DNA from: JBIKIW01 sp044361365
GTDB lineage: Bacteria; Patescibacteriota; JACMRA01
Direction: 5' to 3'
DNA length: 9,277 nt
NCBI GenBank assembly: GCA_044361365.1
Contig: JBIKIW010000052.1
Location: forward strand, 1-9,277
Positions 1-5,763 of this stretch are shown one piece after another. The stretch's first letter is position 1. The number at the start of each line of letters is the position of its first letter. Below the pieces are notes generated by a model. The model did no database searches. It saw only the letters and a list, made by a program, of their open reading frames with translations, and was not told where the DNA came from. A program made the position numbers and the translations under genes.

Positions 1-2
1 AT

Positions 3-161
3 CAGGATTTAGCGCAAGAGTGTGATATTTTTAACCCTAAAAAAGATGAATTTGTAAATGTTGCTCAATTAACCGTAGATGCTGTTAAGAAATCTTTTGA
101 TTATAGTATCAACTCTTCTACTCGTAAAGAATCAGATATAATTTCACAATTAGGTATTTAA
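3..161 (+). CDS. 3' end of an unrecognised protein (partial at window edge)
   Basis: An open frame enters from the left edge and ends at TAA 159-161, giving 52 residues that begin QDLAQECDIFNPKK and end SDIISQLGI. The other two + frames have stops within the first 30 bases. The C-terminus is soluble and mixed-charge, with a likely helix around NVAQLTVDAVKK, and has no membrane segment. I do not recognise the family. It is co-directional with uvrB, whose ATG lies 49 bases downstream, so cotranscription is possible, but a TTGACA in the gap suggests that uvrB may have its own promoter. Confidence 0.6.
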   Translation, partial: QDLAQECDIFNPKKDEFVNVAQLTVDAVKKSFDYSINSSTRKESDIISQLGI

Positions 162-173
162 CCCTTTCATCTA

Positions 174-179
174 TTGACA
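174..179 (+). promoter_or_regulatory. Possible -35 box upstream of uvrB
   Basis: A perfect TTGACA lies 31 bases before the uvrB ATG, similar to the geometry of the VKOR promoter in this window. No convincing -10 hexamer is present at 16-18 bp spacing (GACTTT at 17), so this is only a weak call. Confidence 0.3.
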
Positions 180-210
180 AAACACCCCTTGTGACCGACT
201 TTTGTTAGTC

Positions 211-1515
211 ATGAGCAAGTCCAAAAAAGTTAGTGAAAGTCAAAAAAATAAGCCATTTGAATTGGTAGCTCCGTATTCTCCTGCGGGTGATCAGGGTAAG
301 GTTATTGAGACCATTACCAACAGTTTGAATGAGAAAAACTTTGAGCAAACTATCTTGGGAGCAACTGGAACCGGAAAGACCTACATGATGGCATCGATTG
401 TCAATAACATTCAAAAACCCACCCTCGTAATCGCCCATAATAAAACTTTGGCAGCCCAACTTGCTGAAGAATTTAAACGCTTTTTTCCAAACAACGCTGT
501 TCACTATTTCGTAAGTTATTACGATTATTATCAGCCAGAAAGCTACCTCCCCCGCTCCGACACCTACATCGAAAAACAAACCCAAATCAACGAAGAAATC
601 GAACGCCTTCGTAATGCCACCACCCAGGCACTTTTGACTCGCAAAGATGTGCTAATTGTGGCTTCTGTATCTTGTATTTACGGACTTGGAGATCCTGAAG
701 ATTTTAATGCCCTAAAGGTTGAATTTGAATCTGGACAAATCTACAATATCGCTAAAGTCACCAGAAAGCTTATCGACATGCAATTTGTGCGTACCAACGC
801 CGATTTAGCTCGTGGAATGTTTAGACTGCGAGGAGATACTCTCGAAATTTACCCAACCTCAGAAGATAAAATTGGCTACAGATTCAGCTTTTTTGGAGAC
901 CTTTTAGAGAAAATTGAAAGTTTTGACATCGTTACAGCCAGCACCCGAGAAGAAATTGATCACTACATGGTTTTCCCAGCCAAACAGTATGTCACTACTC
1001 AAGAAAAAATCCGTAGTGCAGTTAAAGATATTGAAAAAGATATGGTAGATCGAGTAGCTAGTTTTGAAGGAGAAGGTAAACTTTTGCAAGCTCAACGAAT
1101 CAAAGATCGCACCGCCAATGACATTGAAATGCTTCTAACACTTGGTTACACTGGTGGAATTGAAAACTACTCTAGCTATTTTGACGGACGCAAAGAAGGT
1201 GAACCACCTGCCACGCTTTTGGATTATTTCCCAGATGATTCACTTTGTTTTGTGGATGAAAGTCACATCACTTTGTCTCAAATCGGAGCCATGTACACCG
1301 GTGACAGAAGTCGCAAATCAACTTTAATTGAATACGGTTTTAGACTACCTACCGCTTTGAACAACCGACCACTTAGAATCAACGAATTTTTTGAACGAAC
1401 GGGACAACTTATTTATGTTTCAGCAACTCCAGCCGAGTTTGAATTTGGTCGAAATAATATTATCGGAAAAGAGGAAATTGCTCACAGACAAGGTGTTGTG
1501 AATATAAGCCAATAA
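211..1515 (+). pseudogene. uvrB: UvrB, truncated: excinuclease ABC subunit B lacking the C-terminal helicase domain
   Basis: UvrB is the damage-verifying helicase-like subunit of UvrABC nucleotide excision repair. From ATG 211 the product has 434 residues. It shows Walker A GATGTGKT (50-57), the tyrosine-rich beta-hairpin region YYDYYQPESYLP (103-114) that inserts into DNA, the Walker B-like DESH (349-352), the NRPL segment near 386, and YVSATP near 403. Family members continue for about 230 more residues, with helicase motifs IV-VI, the UvrC-binding region and the UVR coiled coil. All of that is missing. After PAEFEFG the sequence stops resembling UvrB, and TAA follows about 20 codons later, 10 bp before a MITE-like element. 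No other frame restores the family sequence RPTGLLDP. I chose ATG 211 over an in-frame TTG at 202, which adds only three residues; neither has a Shine-Dalgarno. ATP binding may survive, but strand-opening activity should not. Identity is certain; truncation is seen directly, and loss of function is inferred. Confidence 0.9.
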
Positions 1516-1525
1516 CTCCCAAATT

Positions 1526-1768
1526 TATAAAACCCATTTGATTTCTTTTGCCTAAAATTAAACCTGAGGTGCCAGTTGCTCCCTGATAAGGGAGCTGTCC
1601 CGGGACTGTGGGTTTGTGTCTCCCTATTCTCAGGGAGGTGGCAGACGAAGTCTGTCGGAGGGTGCTTTAAAGTTCCATAAAACCCCAAAGCTAGCGGACA
1701 CTTCCCTTGGAAGTAGAAAAACTATTTAATGGCTTTTTGTTGCGATTAGTTTTCAAGTGGGTTTTATA
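1526..1768. mobile_element. MITE-like element, copy 1 (terminal inverted repeats, no coding capacity)
   Basis: The element begins TATAAAACCCATTTGA (1526) and ends with the near-exact inverse TCAAGTGGGTTTTATA (1753-1768), differing at one position. A second copy lies at 5150-5354. Shared interior blocks are a 7-bp hairpin GCTCCCT-gata-AGGGAGC (1578-1595), then GTCCC/GGGAC and GTGGGTTTG, and near the far end GCGGACA, TTCCCTTGG and ACTATTTAA. It holds no ORF of note. The termini read TATA at both ends, compatible with duplication of a TA target as in IS630/Tc1-mariner-type elements, but a TATA that simply belongs to the inverted repeat cannot be excluded. It sits 10 bp past the stop of the truncated uvrB. 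A REP-like unit is nested inside this copy only. Confidence 0.75.
1617..1664 (+). repeat. REP-like double hairpin nested in MITE copy 1
   Basis: Two adjacent stems are visible: CTCCCT (1620-1625) with AGGGAG (1632-1637), and CAGAC (1642-1646) with GTCTG (1650-1654). They are followed by a GGAGGGTG tail. Aligning the two MITE copies shows that this block of about 48 bp is absent from copy 2 between GTGGGTTTG and the AAAACCC block. It resembles the unit at 1941-1985 in its GGTGGCAG core and layout. This architecture is known for REP sequences mobilised by TnpA-REP (RAYT, Y1 transposase) proteins, but none is encoded here. Confidence 0.6.
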
Positions 1769-1940
1769 AGACATTTTATTACATTAGTCTCTCATAAACT
1801 AACTTTTATACCCAAAATCTCAATTGTTAGTTAAACTTTGTGAGTTTAATTTATGAAATTTGACTTGGGTAAGATATTTTGTATTTTATACCCATTTCAC
1901 TAAACATCAGCCTAACTTCAAATTGAAACTAAACTCGAAA
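1769..1940. other. AT-rich non-coding stretch between MITE copy 1 and a REP-like unit
   Basis: No gene or remnant of the missing uvrB C-terminus is visible in any frame. An imperfect inverted repeat pairs CTCATAAACTAAC (about 1791-1803) with GTTAGTTAAACTTTGTGAG (about 1826-1844). ATACCCA motifs recur (near 1808 and 1889) and recall the MITE ends, but they do not form a convincing element. Confidence 0.4.
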
Positions 1941-1985
1941 TTCCCCTTTTGAAAGGGGTGGCAGCGATAGCTGACGGGGTATGTT
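1941..1985 (+). repeat. REP-like double hairpin
   Basis: A 7-bp stem CCCCTTT (1943-1949) pairs with AAAGGGG (1952-1958). It is followed by GTGGCAGC-gata-GCTG (second stem 1962-1965 with 1970-1973) and the tail ACGGGGTATG. The layout of two hairpins plus a G-rich GGGGTAT tail matches the unit at 7224-7261 on the other strand and the nested unit at 1617-1664. It lies between the uvrB debris and the ribosomal operon terminator. Confidence 0.6.
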
Positions 1986-2017
1986 TGTGGTAGTTAGTTA
2001 GCGAAACTAGTATAAAC

Positions 2018-2045
2018 AAAAAAAACCAGCCCGATTAAAGGCTGG
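2018..2045 (-). terminator. Rho-independent terminator of the greA-rpsL operon
   Basis: On the - strand the sequence reads CCAGCC, an 8-nt loop TTTAATCG, then GGCTGG, followed directly by eight T (the A run at 2018-2025). It lies 26 bp past the rpsL stop and is the only strong terminator for the five-gene operon. Confidence 0.9.
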
Positions 2046-2070
2046 AGTTATATAAATAATTTTAAAATTA

Positions 2071-2481
2071 CTATTTAGGTTTTTTAGCTCCGTACTTACT
2101 TCTGCTTTGTTTTCTGTCTTTTACTCCAGCAGTATCAAGTTTTCCTCTAACAATATGGTATTTTACACCAGGTAAATCTTTTACACGACCTCCTCTAATC
2201 ATCACAACACTGTGTTCTTGTAAGTTATGTCCAATACCTGGAATATAAGCAATTACTTCTACTTTGTTTGATAATTTAACTTTAGCTACTTTTCGTTGAG
2301 CTGAATTAGGCTTTTTTGGAGTGGTGGTATAGACTTTAGTACAAACACCTCTTTTGAAAGGGTTTCTTCCTGGGATTGCTTTGGTACTAAGGTTATTCCA
2401 GTTTACTCCCATTGCTGGAGATTTAGTTTTTCTTAAGATTTTAGTTCTTCCTTTTCTTACTAATTGATTGATAGTTGGCAT
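2071..2481 (-). CDS. rpsL: 30S ribosomal protein S12
   Basis: S12 lies at the 30S decoding centre and helps set tRNA selection accuracy. The 136-residue product has the family N-terminus MPTINQLVRKGR, the decoding loop TTTPKKPNSAQRKVAKV (52-68; K56 and K57 align with E. coli K42/K43, both wild type for streptomycin sensitivity) and the loop GGRVKDLPGVKYH. In that loop D102 aligns with the aspartate that RimO methylthiolates in E. coli. It ends SRSKYGAKKPK. It is about 12 residues longer than E. coli S12, owing to an insertion between SPA (about residue 23) and KRGVC (43-47). It is the last gene of the operon, starts 12 bp after the rplM stop, and has no Shine-Dalgarno. The usual followers rpsG and fusA are absent; a terminator follows instead. 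Confidence 0.97.
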   Translation of the reverse strand: MPTINQLVRKGRTKILRKTKSPAMGVNWNNLSTKAIPGRNPFKRGVCTKVYTTTPKKPNSAQRKVAKVKLSNKVEVIAYIPGIGHNLQEHSVVMIRGGRVKDLPGVKYHIVRGKLDTAGVKDRKQSRSKYGAKKPK

Positions 2482-2493
2482 AGTTGTTTTATA

Positions 2494-2961
2494 TTAATTG
2501 GATGGAATTAGTTTTTGAGAGAAGTTGTGATTTTCATCAGCAAAAATATTTAGTCTTTGGTTTAATCTAACGTCTTGAAGTCTGTTTTTTGGTAACATTC
2601 TTTTTACAGCTAAGTAAATAACTCTGGTTGGGTCTAATTCAATTTGCTCCTCAAAACTCCTTGTTTTCATACTTCCAGGTCTGCTAGTAGGGTGACTAAA
2701 ATAAACTTTATATTTAGCTTTCATTCCGGTAACAACAGTTTTTGCAGAATTGATGACTACAACACAAGCTCCCATGTCCACATCTTGAGAAAAATCAGCA
2801 CGGTTTTTACCCATTAATAAATTACTGATTTCGGTGGCAACTCTACCTAATGGTTTTTTACTAGCATCAATAATGTACCAATCTCGTTGCATTCCAGCAG
2901 TTTTTGGTCTTGTGGTTTTAGTTGAATCTACTATGGTTGATGTTAAAATAGGTTTGGACAT
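2494..2961 (-). CDS. rplM: 50S ribosomal protein L13
   Basis: L13 is an early-assembly 23S rRNA-binding protein of the large subunit. The 155-residue product carries the family landmarks RDWYIIDASKKPLGRVATEI (26-45), the segment VDMGACVVVINSAKTVVTG, the KVYFSHPTSRPGSMKTRSFEE region and VKRMLPKNRL. It ends in the NIFADENHNF equivalent of the E. coli YAGNEHNH segment. The N-terminus is about 13 residues longer than in E. coli before RDWY, polar and probably flexible. ATG 2961 lies one base past the rplQ stop, so translational coupling is likely. It is normally followed by rpsI (S9); here rpsL follows, and no S9 gene is in the window. Confidence 0.97.
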   Translation of the reverse strand: MSKPILTSTIVDSTKTTRPKTAGMQRDWYIIDASKKPLGRVATEISNLLMGKNRADFSQDVDMGACVVVINSAKTVVTGMKAKYKVYFSHPTSRPGSMKTRSFEEQIELDPTRVIYLAVKRMLPKNRLQDVRLNQRLNIFADENHNFSQKLIPSN

Positions 2962-2962
2962 A

Positions 2963-3322
2963 TTAATTTTCTACGATGGTAACAATTGCTTTTTGATGAA
3001 CGCTGAAAGGTTCTTGATAGTTTAAAACTCGTACATATCCACCTTGCCTTTCTTTTAGAGTAGGATAGATTTTTTCGATGAATTTTCTAGCAGTTGGCTC
3101 ATCTACATATTTTCTAAGTCTTTGAAATTGTAATTGTGTGTTACCATCAGCTCTCTTACAAAGGGTAACTAGTCTTTCAAAAAAAGGTCTAAACCATTTA
3201 GCTCTAGTTTTAAAAGTAGTTATTTGCCCGTTAAGAATTAAGGCTCTAGAAAGGTCGATTTTTAATCTTCTTCTCTCTTCTTTGGTACGGTGAAATTTTT
3301 GAGTGTTTACTAAGTGACGCAT
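2963..3322 (-). CDS. rplQ: 50S ribosomal protein L17
   Basis: L17 is a large-subunit protein near the exit-tunnel side of the 50S. The 119-residue product begins MRHLVNTQKFHRTKEERRR, matching the family MRH...LNR...HR pattern. It has the central LSRALILNGQITTFKTRAKWFRPFFERLVTL segment, in which the I/KTT-xxKA-x-xRxxxE signature is recognisable, and the C-terminal RQGGYVRVL block. It is similar in length to E. coli L17 (127). The start is 6 bp after the rplU stop, with an AT-only stretch before ATG instead of a Shine-Dalgarno. rplQ usually ends the alpha operon behind rpoA; here it sits behind rplU. Confidence 0.95.
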   Translation of the reverse strand: MRHLVNTQKFHRTKEERRRLKIDLSRALILNGQITTFKTRAKWFRPFFERLVTLCKRADGNTQLQFQRLRKYVDEPTARKFIEKIYPTLKERQGGYVRVLNYQEPFSVHQKAIVTIVEN

Positions 3323-3328
3323 ATAATA

Positions 3329-3709
3329 TTATTCTTTGATTTTAGAAACTTCTTTTTTAACTTTAGGAGTTTTTATTTTATCTTCAGTAGATTCAGATTT
3401 TACAGTTTTTTTCTCAGCAACTGGAGCTTCGTCACCAACAACTTCTAAGATTGTTTGGAAAGGTCTAAAACCATATTGTCTGTGATAGTTTGATTTTGCT
3501 CTATATTTTACTACTCTAATCTTTTCACCCTTAACGTGAGAAGCGATTTTTACTTTAATGGTTTTTCTAGGAGTGTCTCCACCAAAAGAATACATGACTG
3601 GAAAGTCCATTACGTCTCCTTCGTTGGTAAAATTAAGTCTATCAACGACGAATTTTTGTCCTAAACTGACAATGTATTGCTTATTTCCTGATTGAATAAC
3701 AAAAGGCAT
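3329..3709 (-). CDS. rplU: 50S ribosomal protein L21 with charged C-terminal tail
   Basis: L21 binds 23S rRNA in the large subunit. I chose ATG 3709, giving 126 residues beginning MPFVIQSGNKQYIVSLGQ, which matches the family start (FxSGGKQxxVxxGQ). The ORF could open 7 codons earlier, but that would overlap greA and add non-family residues. The KVKIASHVKGEKIRVVKYR and KSNYHRQYGFRPFQT segments are the typical RNA-binding C-terminal half. About 35 further residues, rich in Lys, Glu, Thr and Ser, extend past the usual end and are probably disordered. It starts 7 bp after the greA stop with no Shine-Dalgarno. rpmA (L27), the near-universal partner of rplU, is not next to it. Confidence 0.95.
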   Translation of the reverse strand: MPFVIQSGNKQYIVSLGQKFVVDRLNFTNEGDVMDFPVMYSFGGDTPRKTIKVKIASHVKGEKIRVVKYRAKSNYHRQYGFRPFQTILEVVGDEAPVAEKKTVKSESTEDKIKTPKVKKEVSKIKE

Positions 3710-3716
3710 ATATAAT

Positions 3717-4187
3717 TTAACTAATTTCAATAATTTTTACAGATAATTTTCCAGTAGGGCTTTTAAAACTGACTACATCGTTTAACTTTTTTCCTAAAAC
3801 TGCTTCAGCAATTGGAGATTCGTTACTTATTTTTCCAGATAAAATATCTGATTCACTACTTCCAACAATCTTGATTTCAAAAGTCTGTTTGTCACCTTCG
3901 TATTGAACTTTAATTTGACTACCAAGCTGAATGGTTTTGTTTTTAGATGTGCTTGTATCTTCTTCTATGATTTCGTAATTTTTAAGAATCTCTTCTAATT
4001 CTTGTTGTCTTGTGGTAAGATCGTCTTTAATTTTTAATGAAGTTTGGTAGGCTGCATTTTCTCGCAAATCTCCGTCTTGTCTAGCAGTGCTTAGAGCAGC
4101 AAGAGTAGAAGGCAAATCAACTTCTAAAAGTTTTTTTAACTCCTCCTGTAAATCTAGCAGACCTTGTTTGGTCAGATAATGAGACAT
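3717..4187 (-). CDS. greA: Transcription elongation factor GreA
   Basis: GreA inserts its coiled coil into the RNA polymerase secondary channel and stimulates cleavage of backtracked RNA. From ATG 4187 the product is 156 residues, the family's usual length, and begins MSHYLTKQGLLDLQEELKK. The coiled-coil tip carries the acidic motif ARQDGDLRENAAY, whose D and E correspond to E. coli D41 and E44, needed for cleavage. The C-terminal FKBP-like domain shows ISNESPIAEAVLGKKLNDVV. The frame stays open to 4232, but that upstream start would lie inside the -35 box and precede the expected transcript start, so 4187 is preferred. It is the first gene of the greA-rplU-rplQ-rplM-rpsL operon, an unusual leader for ribosomal protein genes. 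Confidence 0.95.
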   Translation of the reverse strand: MSHYLTKQGLLDLQEELKKLLEVDLPSTLAALSTARQDGDLRENAAYQTSLKIKDDLTTRQQELEEILKNYEIIEEDTSTSKNKTIQLGSQIKVQYEGDKQTFEIKIVGSSESDILSGKISNESPIAEAVLGKKLNDVVSFKSPTGKLSVKIIEIS

Positions 4188-4205
4188 ATGGGCAATACAC
4201 TTAAA

Positions 4206-4232
4206 ACAATAGAAATTCCTAAATATTGTCAA
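4206..4232 (-). promoter_or_regulatory. Promoter of the greA-ribosomal protein operon
   Basis: On the - strand a perfect -35 TTGACA (4227-4232) is followed after 15 bp by TATTGT (4206-4211), four of six to the -10 consensus; TTGTTT at 17 bp is an alternative. The greA ATG is only 18 bp past the -10, so the leader is very short. No other promoter is evident within the operon. Confidence 0.6.
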
Positions 4233-4315
4233 GCTAAGGCAGATTTTTGATTGAGACTTTACGAGTAGTTTGGATTAATATTAAGCTTAAATTACCAAGA
4301 CAACAGGTTTTTCAA

Positions 4316-5098
4316 CTATTTGTGACTAAAATAGCCAATTAAATATTGATTTCGAAACAAACCTTCTCCTATCAAAACACCATCAAATCCAGCTTTTTCT
4401 AAAAGTTCCAAATCTTTGAAAGTTTGCAAACCACTTTCTGCAACTGAAAAATATCTATCCGAAATTTGTGATTTTAAATTTATGGAATTTTCTAAACTAA
4501 CCTCAAAAGTACGTAAATTTCGATTATTTACACCAATTAATATAGGAAAATCTTGATCAGAAATCTTGTCTAAAACTTTCAAAACCAGCTCCAACTCTGC
4601 TAAATTGTGAACTTCGATTAGCGGTTGCAACCCTAATTCTAGTGATAATTCCAAAAATTGACCCAACTTTTCCCCTAAAACGTTAGCTAATAATAATATA
4701 ATATCAGCTTGAAAAAACTTTGTCTCCCAAATCTGGTAAGTATCTACAATAAAATCTTTCCTCAAAATTGGAATCGAAGCTTCCTTTCGAATATTTTCTA
4801 AAACTTCCAAACTTCCCCCAAAAAATGGCTCGTCGGTAAGCACAGAAATGGCGTTAGCTCCAGATTCTACAAATTCATTAGCAATCTTAAGTGGATCAAA
4901 TTGACTTCGTATAATACCTTTACTAGGGCTTTTTCTTTTTACCTCAGCTATGAGTTGAAGGGTATTTTTTTTCGATAAATAAGAGCTTTTATAGATTTTT
5001 GAATTAATTTTTTGTTGTAGTATTTCTAAGGGTATTTTTTGTTTAGCAATTTCTACCTCGGCTTTTTTTGAAACTATAATTTGATTTAGAATGTCCAT
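4316..5098 (-). CDS. trpC: Indole-3-glycerol-phosphate synthase
   Basis: TrpC closes the ring of carboxyphenylaminodeoxyribulose phosphate to indole-glycerol phosphate, the penultimate stage of tryptophan synthesis. The 260-residue single-domain TIM barrel matches stand-alone IGPS length; there is no fused TrpF. Catalytic landmarks are present: AEVKRKSPSKG (51-61, with E52 and K54), LRKDF with K114 (equivalent to Sulfolobus K110), LIEVH with E162 (E159), GVNNRNL with N191 (N180), AESG with E221-S222, and the phosphate loop IGEGL (243-247). The enzyme therefore looks active. It starts at ATG 5098 without a Shine-Dalgarno. No other trp gene is in the window. The neighbours are the greA operon 84 bp downstream and a MITE 51 bp upstream. 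No clear terminator follows it, so some read-through into greA is possible. Confidence 0.95.
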   Translation of the reverse strand: MDILNQIIVSKKAEVEIAKQKIPLEILQQKINSKIYKSSYLSKKNTLQLIAEVKRKSPSKGIIRSQFDPLKIANEFVESGANAISVLTDEPFFGGSLEVLENIRKEASIPILRKDFIVDTYQIWETKFFQADIILLLANVLGEKLGQFLELSLELGLQPLIEVHNLAELELVLKVLDKISDQDFPILIGVNNRNLRTFEVSLENSINLKSQISDRYFSVAESGLQTFKDLELLEKAGFDGVLIGEGLFRNQYLIGYFSHK

Positions 5099-5145
5099 TT
5101 GAACAAAAAGAAAGTTTTTTTTAGGTTTGTAAATTAAAGCCTTTT

Positions 5146-5151
5146 ATTATA
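5146..5151 (-). promoter_or_regulatory. Possible -10 box for trpC at the MITE edge
   Basis: A perfect TATAAT on the - strand straddles the left end of MITE copy 2, 47 bp before the trpC ATG. No good -35 is found 16-18 bp upstream inside the MITE, so this is weak. If real, the MITE supplies part of the trpC promoter. Confidence 0.25.
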
Positions 5152-5354
5152 TAGAACCCATTCAATTTATTTTGCCCAATTTAAGCCAAAAGTTGCTAGT
5201 TGCTCCCTGATAAGGGAGCTGTCCCAACGGGACTGTGGGTTTGGTTAAGCCTTGAATTTCCACAAAACCCTTTGTCCTGCGGACATTTCCCTTGGAAGGA
5301 GCAAAACTATTTAAGTCTGTGTTGATTCAGATTAATTTTCAAATGGGTTCTATA
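5150..5354. mobile_element. MITE-like element, copy 2
   Basis: The element begins TATAGAACCCATTCAA (5150) and ends TTTCAAATGGGTTCTATA (to 5354), an inverted repeat that covers both ends. Interior blocks shared with 1526-1768 include the 7-bp hairpin GCTCCCT-gata-AGGGAGC (5202-5219), the hairpin GTCCC-aac-GGGAC (5221-5233), GTGGGTTTG, GCGGACA, TTCCCTTGG and AACTATTTAA. Both copies change an A/G in the terminal repeat in a compensated way (TATAAAACC with GGTTTTATA; TATAGAACC with GGTTCTATA), which indicates that the ends are held together as a pair. Copy 2 lacks the REP insertion. It separates trpC from a KGG gene fragment that starts directly at its right end. Confidence 0.75.
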
Positions 5355-5355
5355 A

Positions 5356-5538
5356 GTAGATGGTAGACGCAACAACGGCCGCAACCTAACTACAGCCGAT
5401 AGGTCTAAGGGTGGTAGAATTGCACATTTACACGGTGCTCATGAGTTTACGCCTGAGGAGGCAAGAGTGGCAGGACATAAAGGAGGGCTTCGTCGTAGCA
5501 GAAATGCTAGCGTGGCAAACGAAAATCGTCAGGAATAA
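5356..5538 (+). pseudogene. KGG-motif small stress protein, 5'-truncated at the MITE
   Basis: The frame runs 60 codons to TAA 5536-5538 and opens VDGRRNNGRNLTTADRS right after a stop that overlaps the MITE end. It has two KGG motifs, SKGGRIAH and GHKGGLRR, linked by GAHEFTPEEARVA. This is the pattern of the KGG / con-10 / GsiB / YciG family of small, hydrophilic, general-stress proteins. No ATG, GTG or TTG start is available at a sensible place in this frame, and joining the DNA across the MITE still leaves a stop. The 5' end therefore appears lost rather than simply interrupted. Its base composition is visibly richer in G and C than the surroundings. A rho-independent terminator follows 23 bp after the stop. 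It is likely a remnant, though a rare initiation codon cannot be excluded. Confidence 0.65.
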
Positions 5539-5561
5539 ATCAAAGTAAGACATACTTTCAC

Positions 5562-5586
5562 CCGCTCATTTATTGGGCGGTTTTTT
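5562..5586 (+). terminator. Rho-independent terminator after the KGG gene remnant
   Basis: The stem CCGCTC (5562-5567) pairs with GGGCGG (5575-5580) with one G-U pair, across a 7-nt loop ATTTATT. It is followed by six T. Confidence 0.85.
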
Positions 5587-5665
5587 GTTGGGTAAAAAAA
5601 ACAGTTGTGTAAAGAGAAAAAGTGTGTTTTAATTAGCATGTTTAATCTTTTAATATTGTAAAAGA

Positions 5666-5671
5666 TATAAG
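5666..5671 (+). promoter_or_regulatory. Possible -10 box of the secreted-protein gene
   Basis: TATAAG is preceded at 18 bp by TTAATC, a weak -35. Transcription from here would give a leader of about 85 nt for the gene at 5764. Within it, 5692-5765 contains no G at all. Confidence 0.3.
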
Positions 5672-5763
5672 GCTACAAAACCTTAAAAAAGCCAAACATA
5701 AATTTCCACTACCTCAACATTTCAAACAACCACCATCTCTTTAATCTTAATACCAAAACATAT

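Noticed and set aside
205..585. Long antisense ORF over uvrB, and similar antisense ORFs at 904-1095, 1482-1688, 2834-3025, 6333-6617 and 8224-8421
   Set aside because: They mirror real genes or repeats on the other strand, have no recognisable family sequence, and lack sensible starts or context.
1142..1327. Alternate-frame ORF inside uvrB
   Set aside because: It lies within the strongly conserved uvrB segment that includes DESH, so it is a frame shadow.
1790..1845. Structured RNA or riboswitch in the gap after MITE copy 1
   Set aside because: The inverted repeat is imperfect and AT-rich, does not lie in the leader of any gene, and matches no riboswitch core that I know.
1617..1985. CRISPR array from the clustered repeats
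   Set aside because: The repeated units are hairpin REP-like elements at irregular distance with differing stems; there are no regular spacers and no cas genes.
4233..4315. Terminator or attenuator between trpC and greA
   Set aside because: Only a weak AT palindrome (TTAAGCTTAA) is present, with no GC stem or T run on the - strand.
1526..5354. MITE mobilised by the ISAs1-family transposase at 7279-8231
   Set aside because: No matching terminal repeats flank that transposase, and the TATA-type ends suit TA-targeting elements rather than ISAs1.
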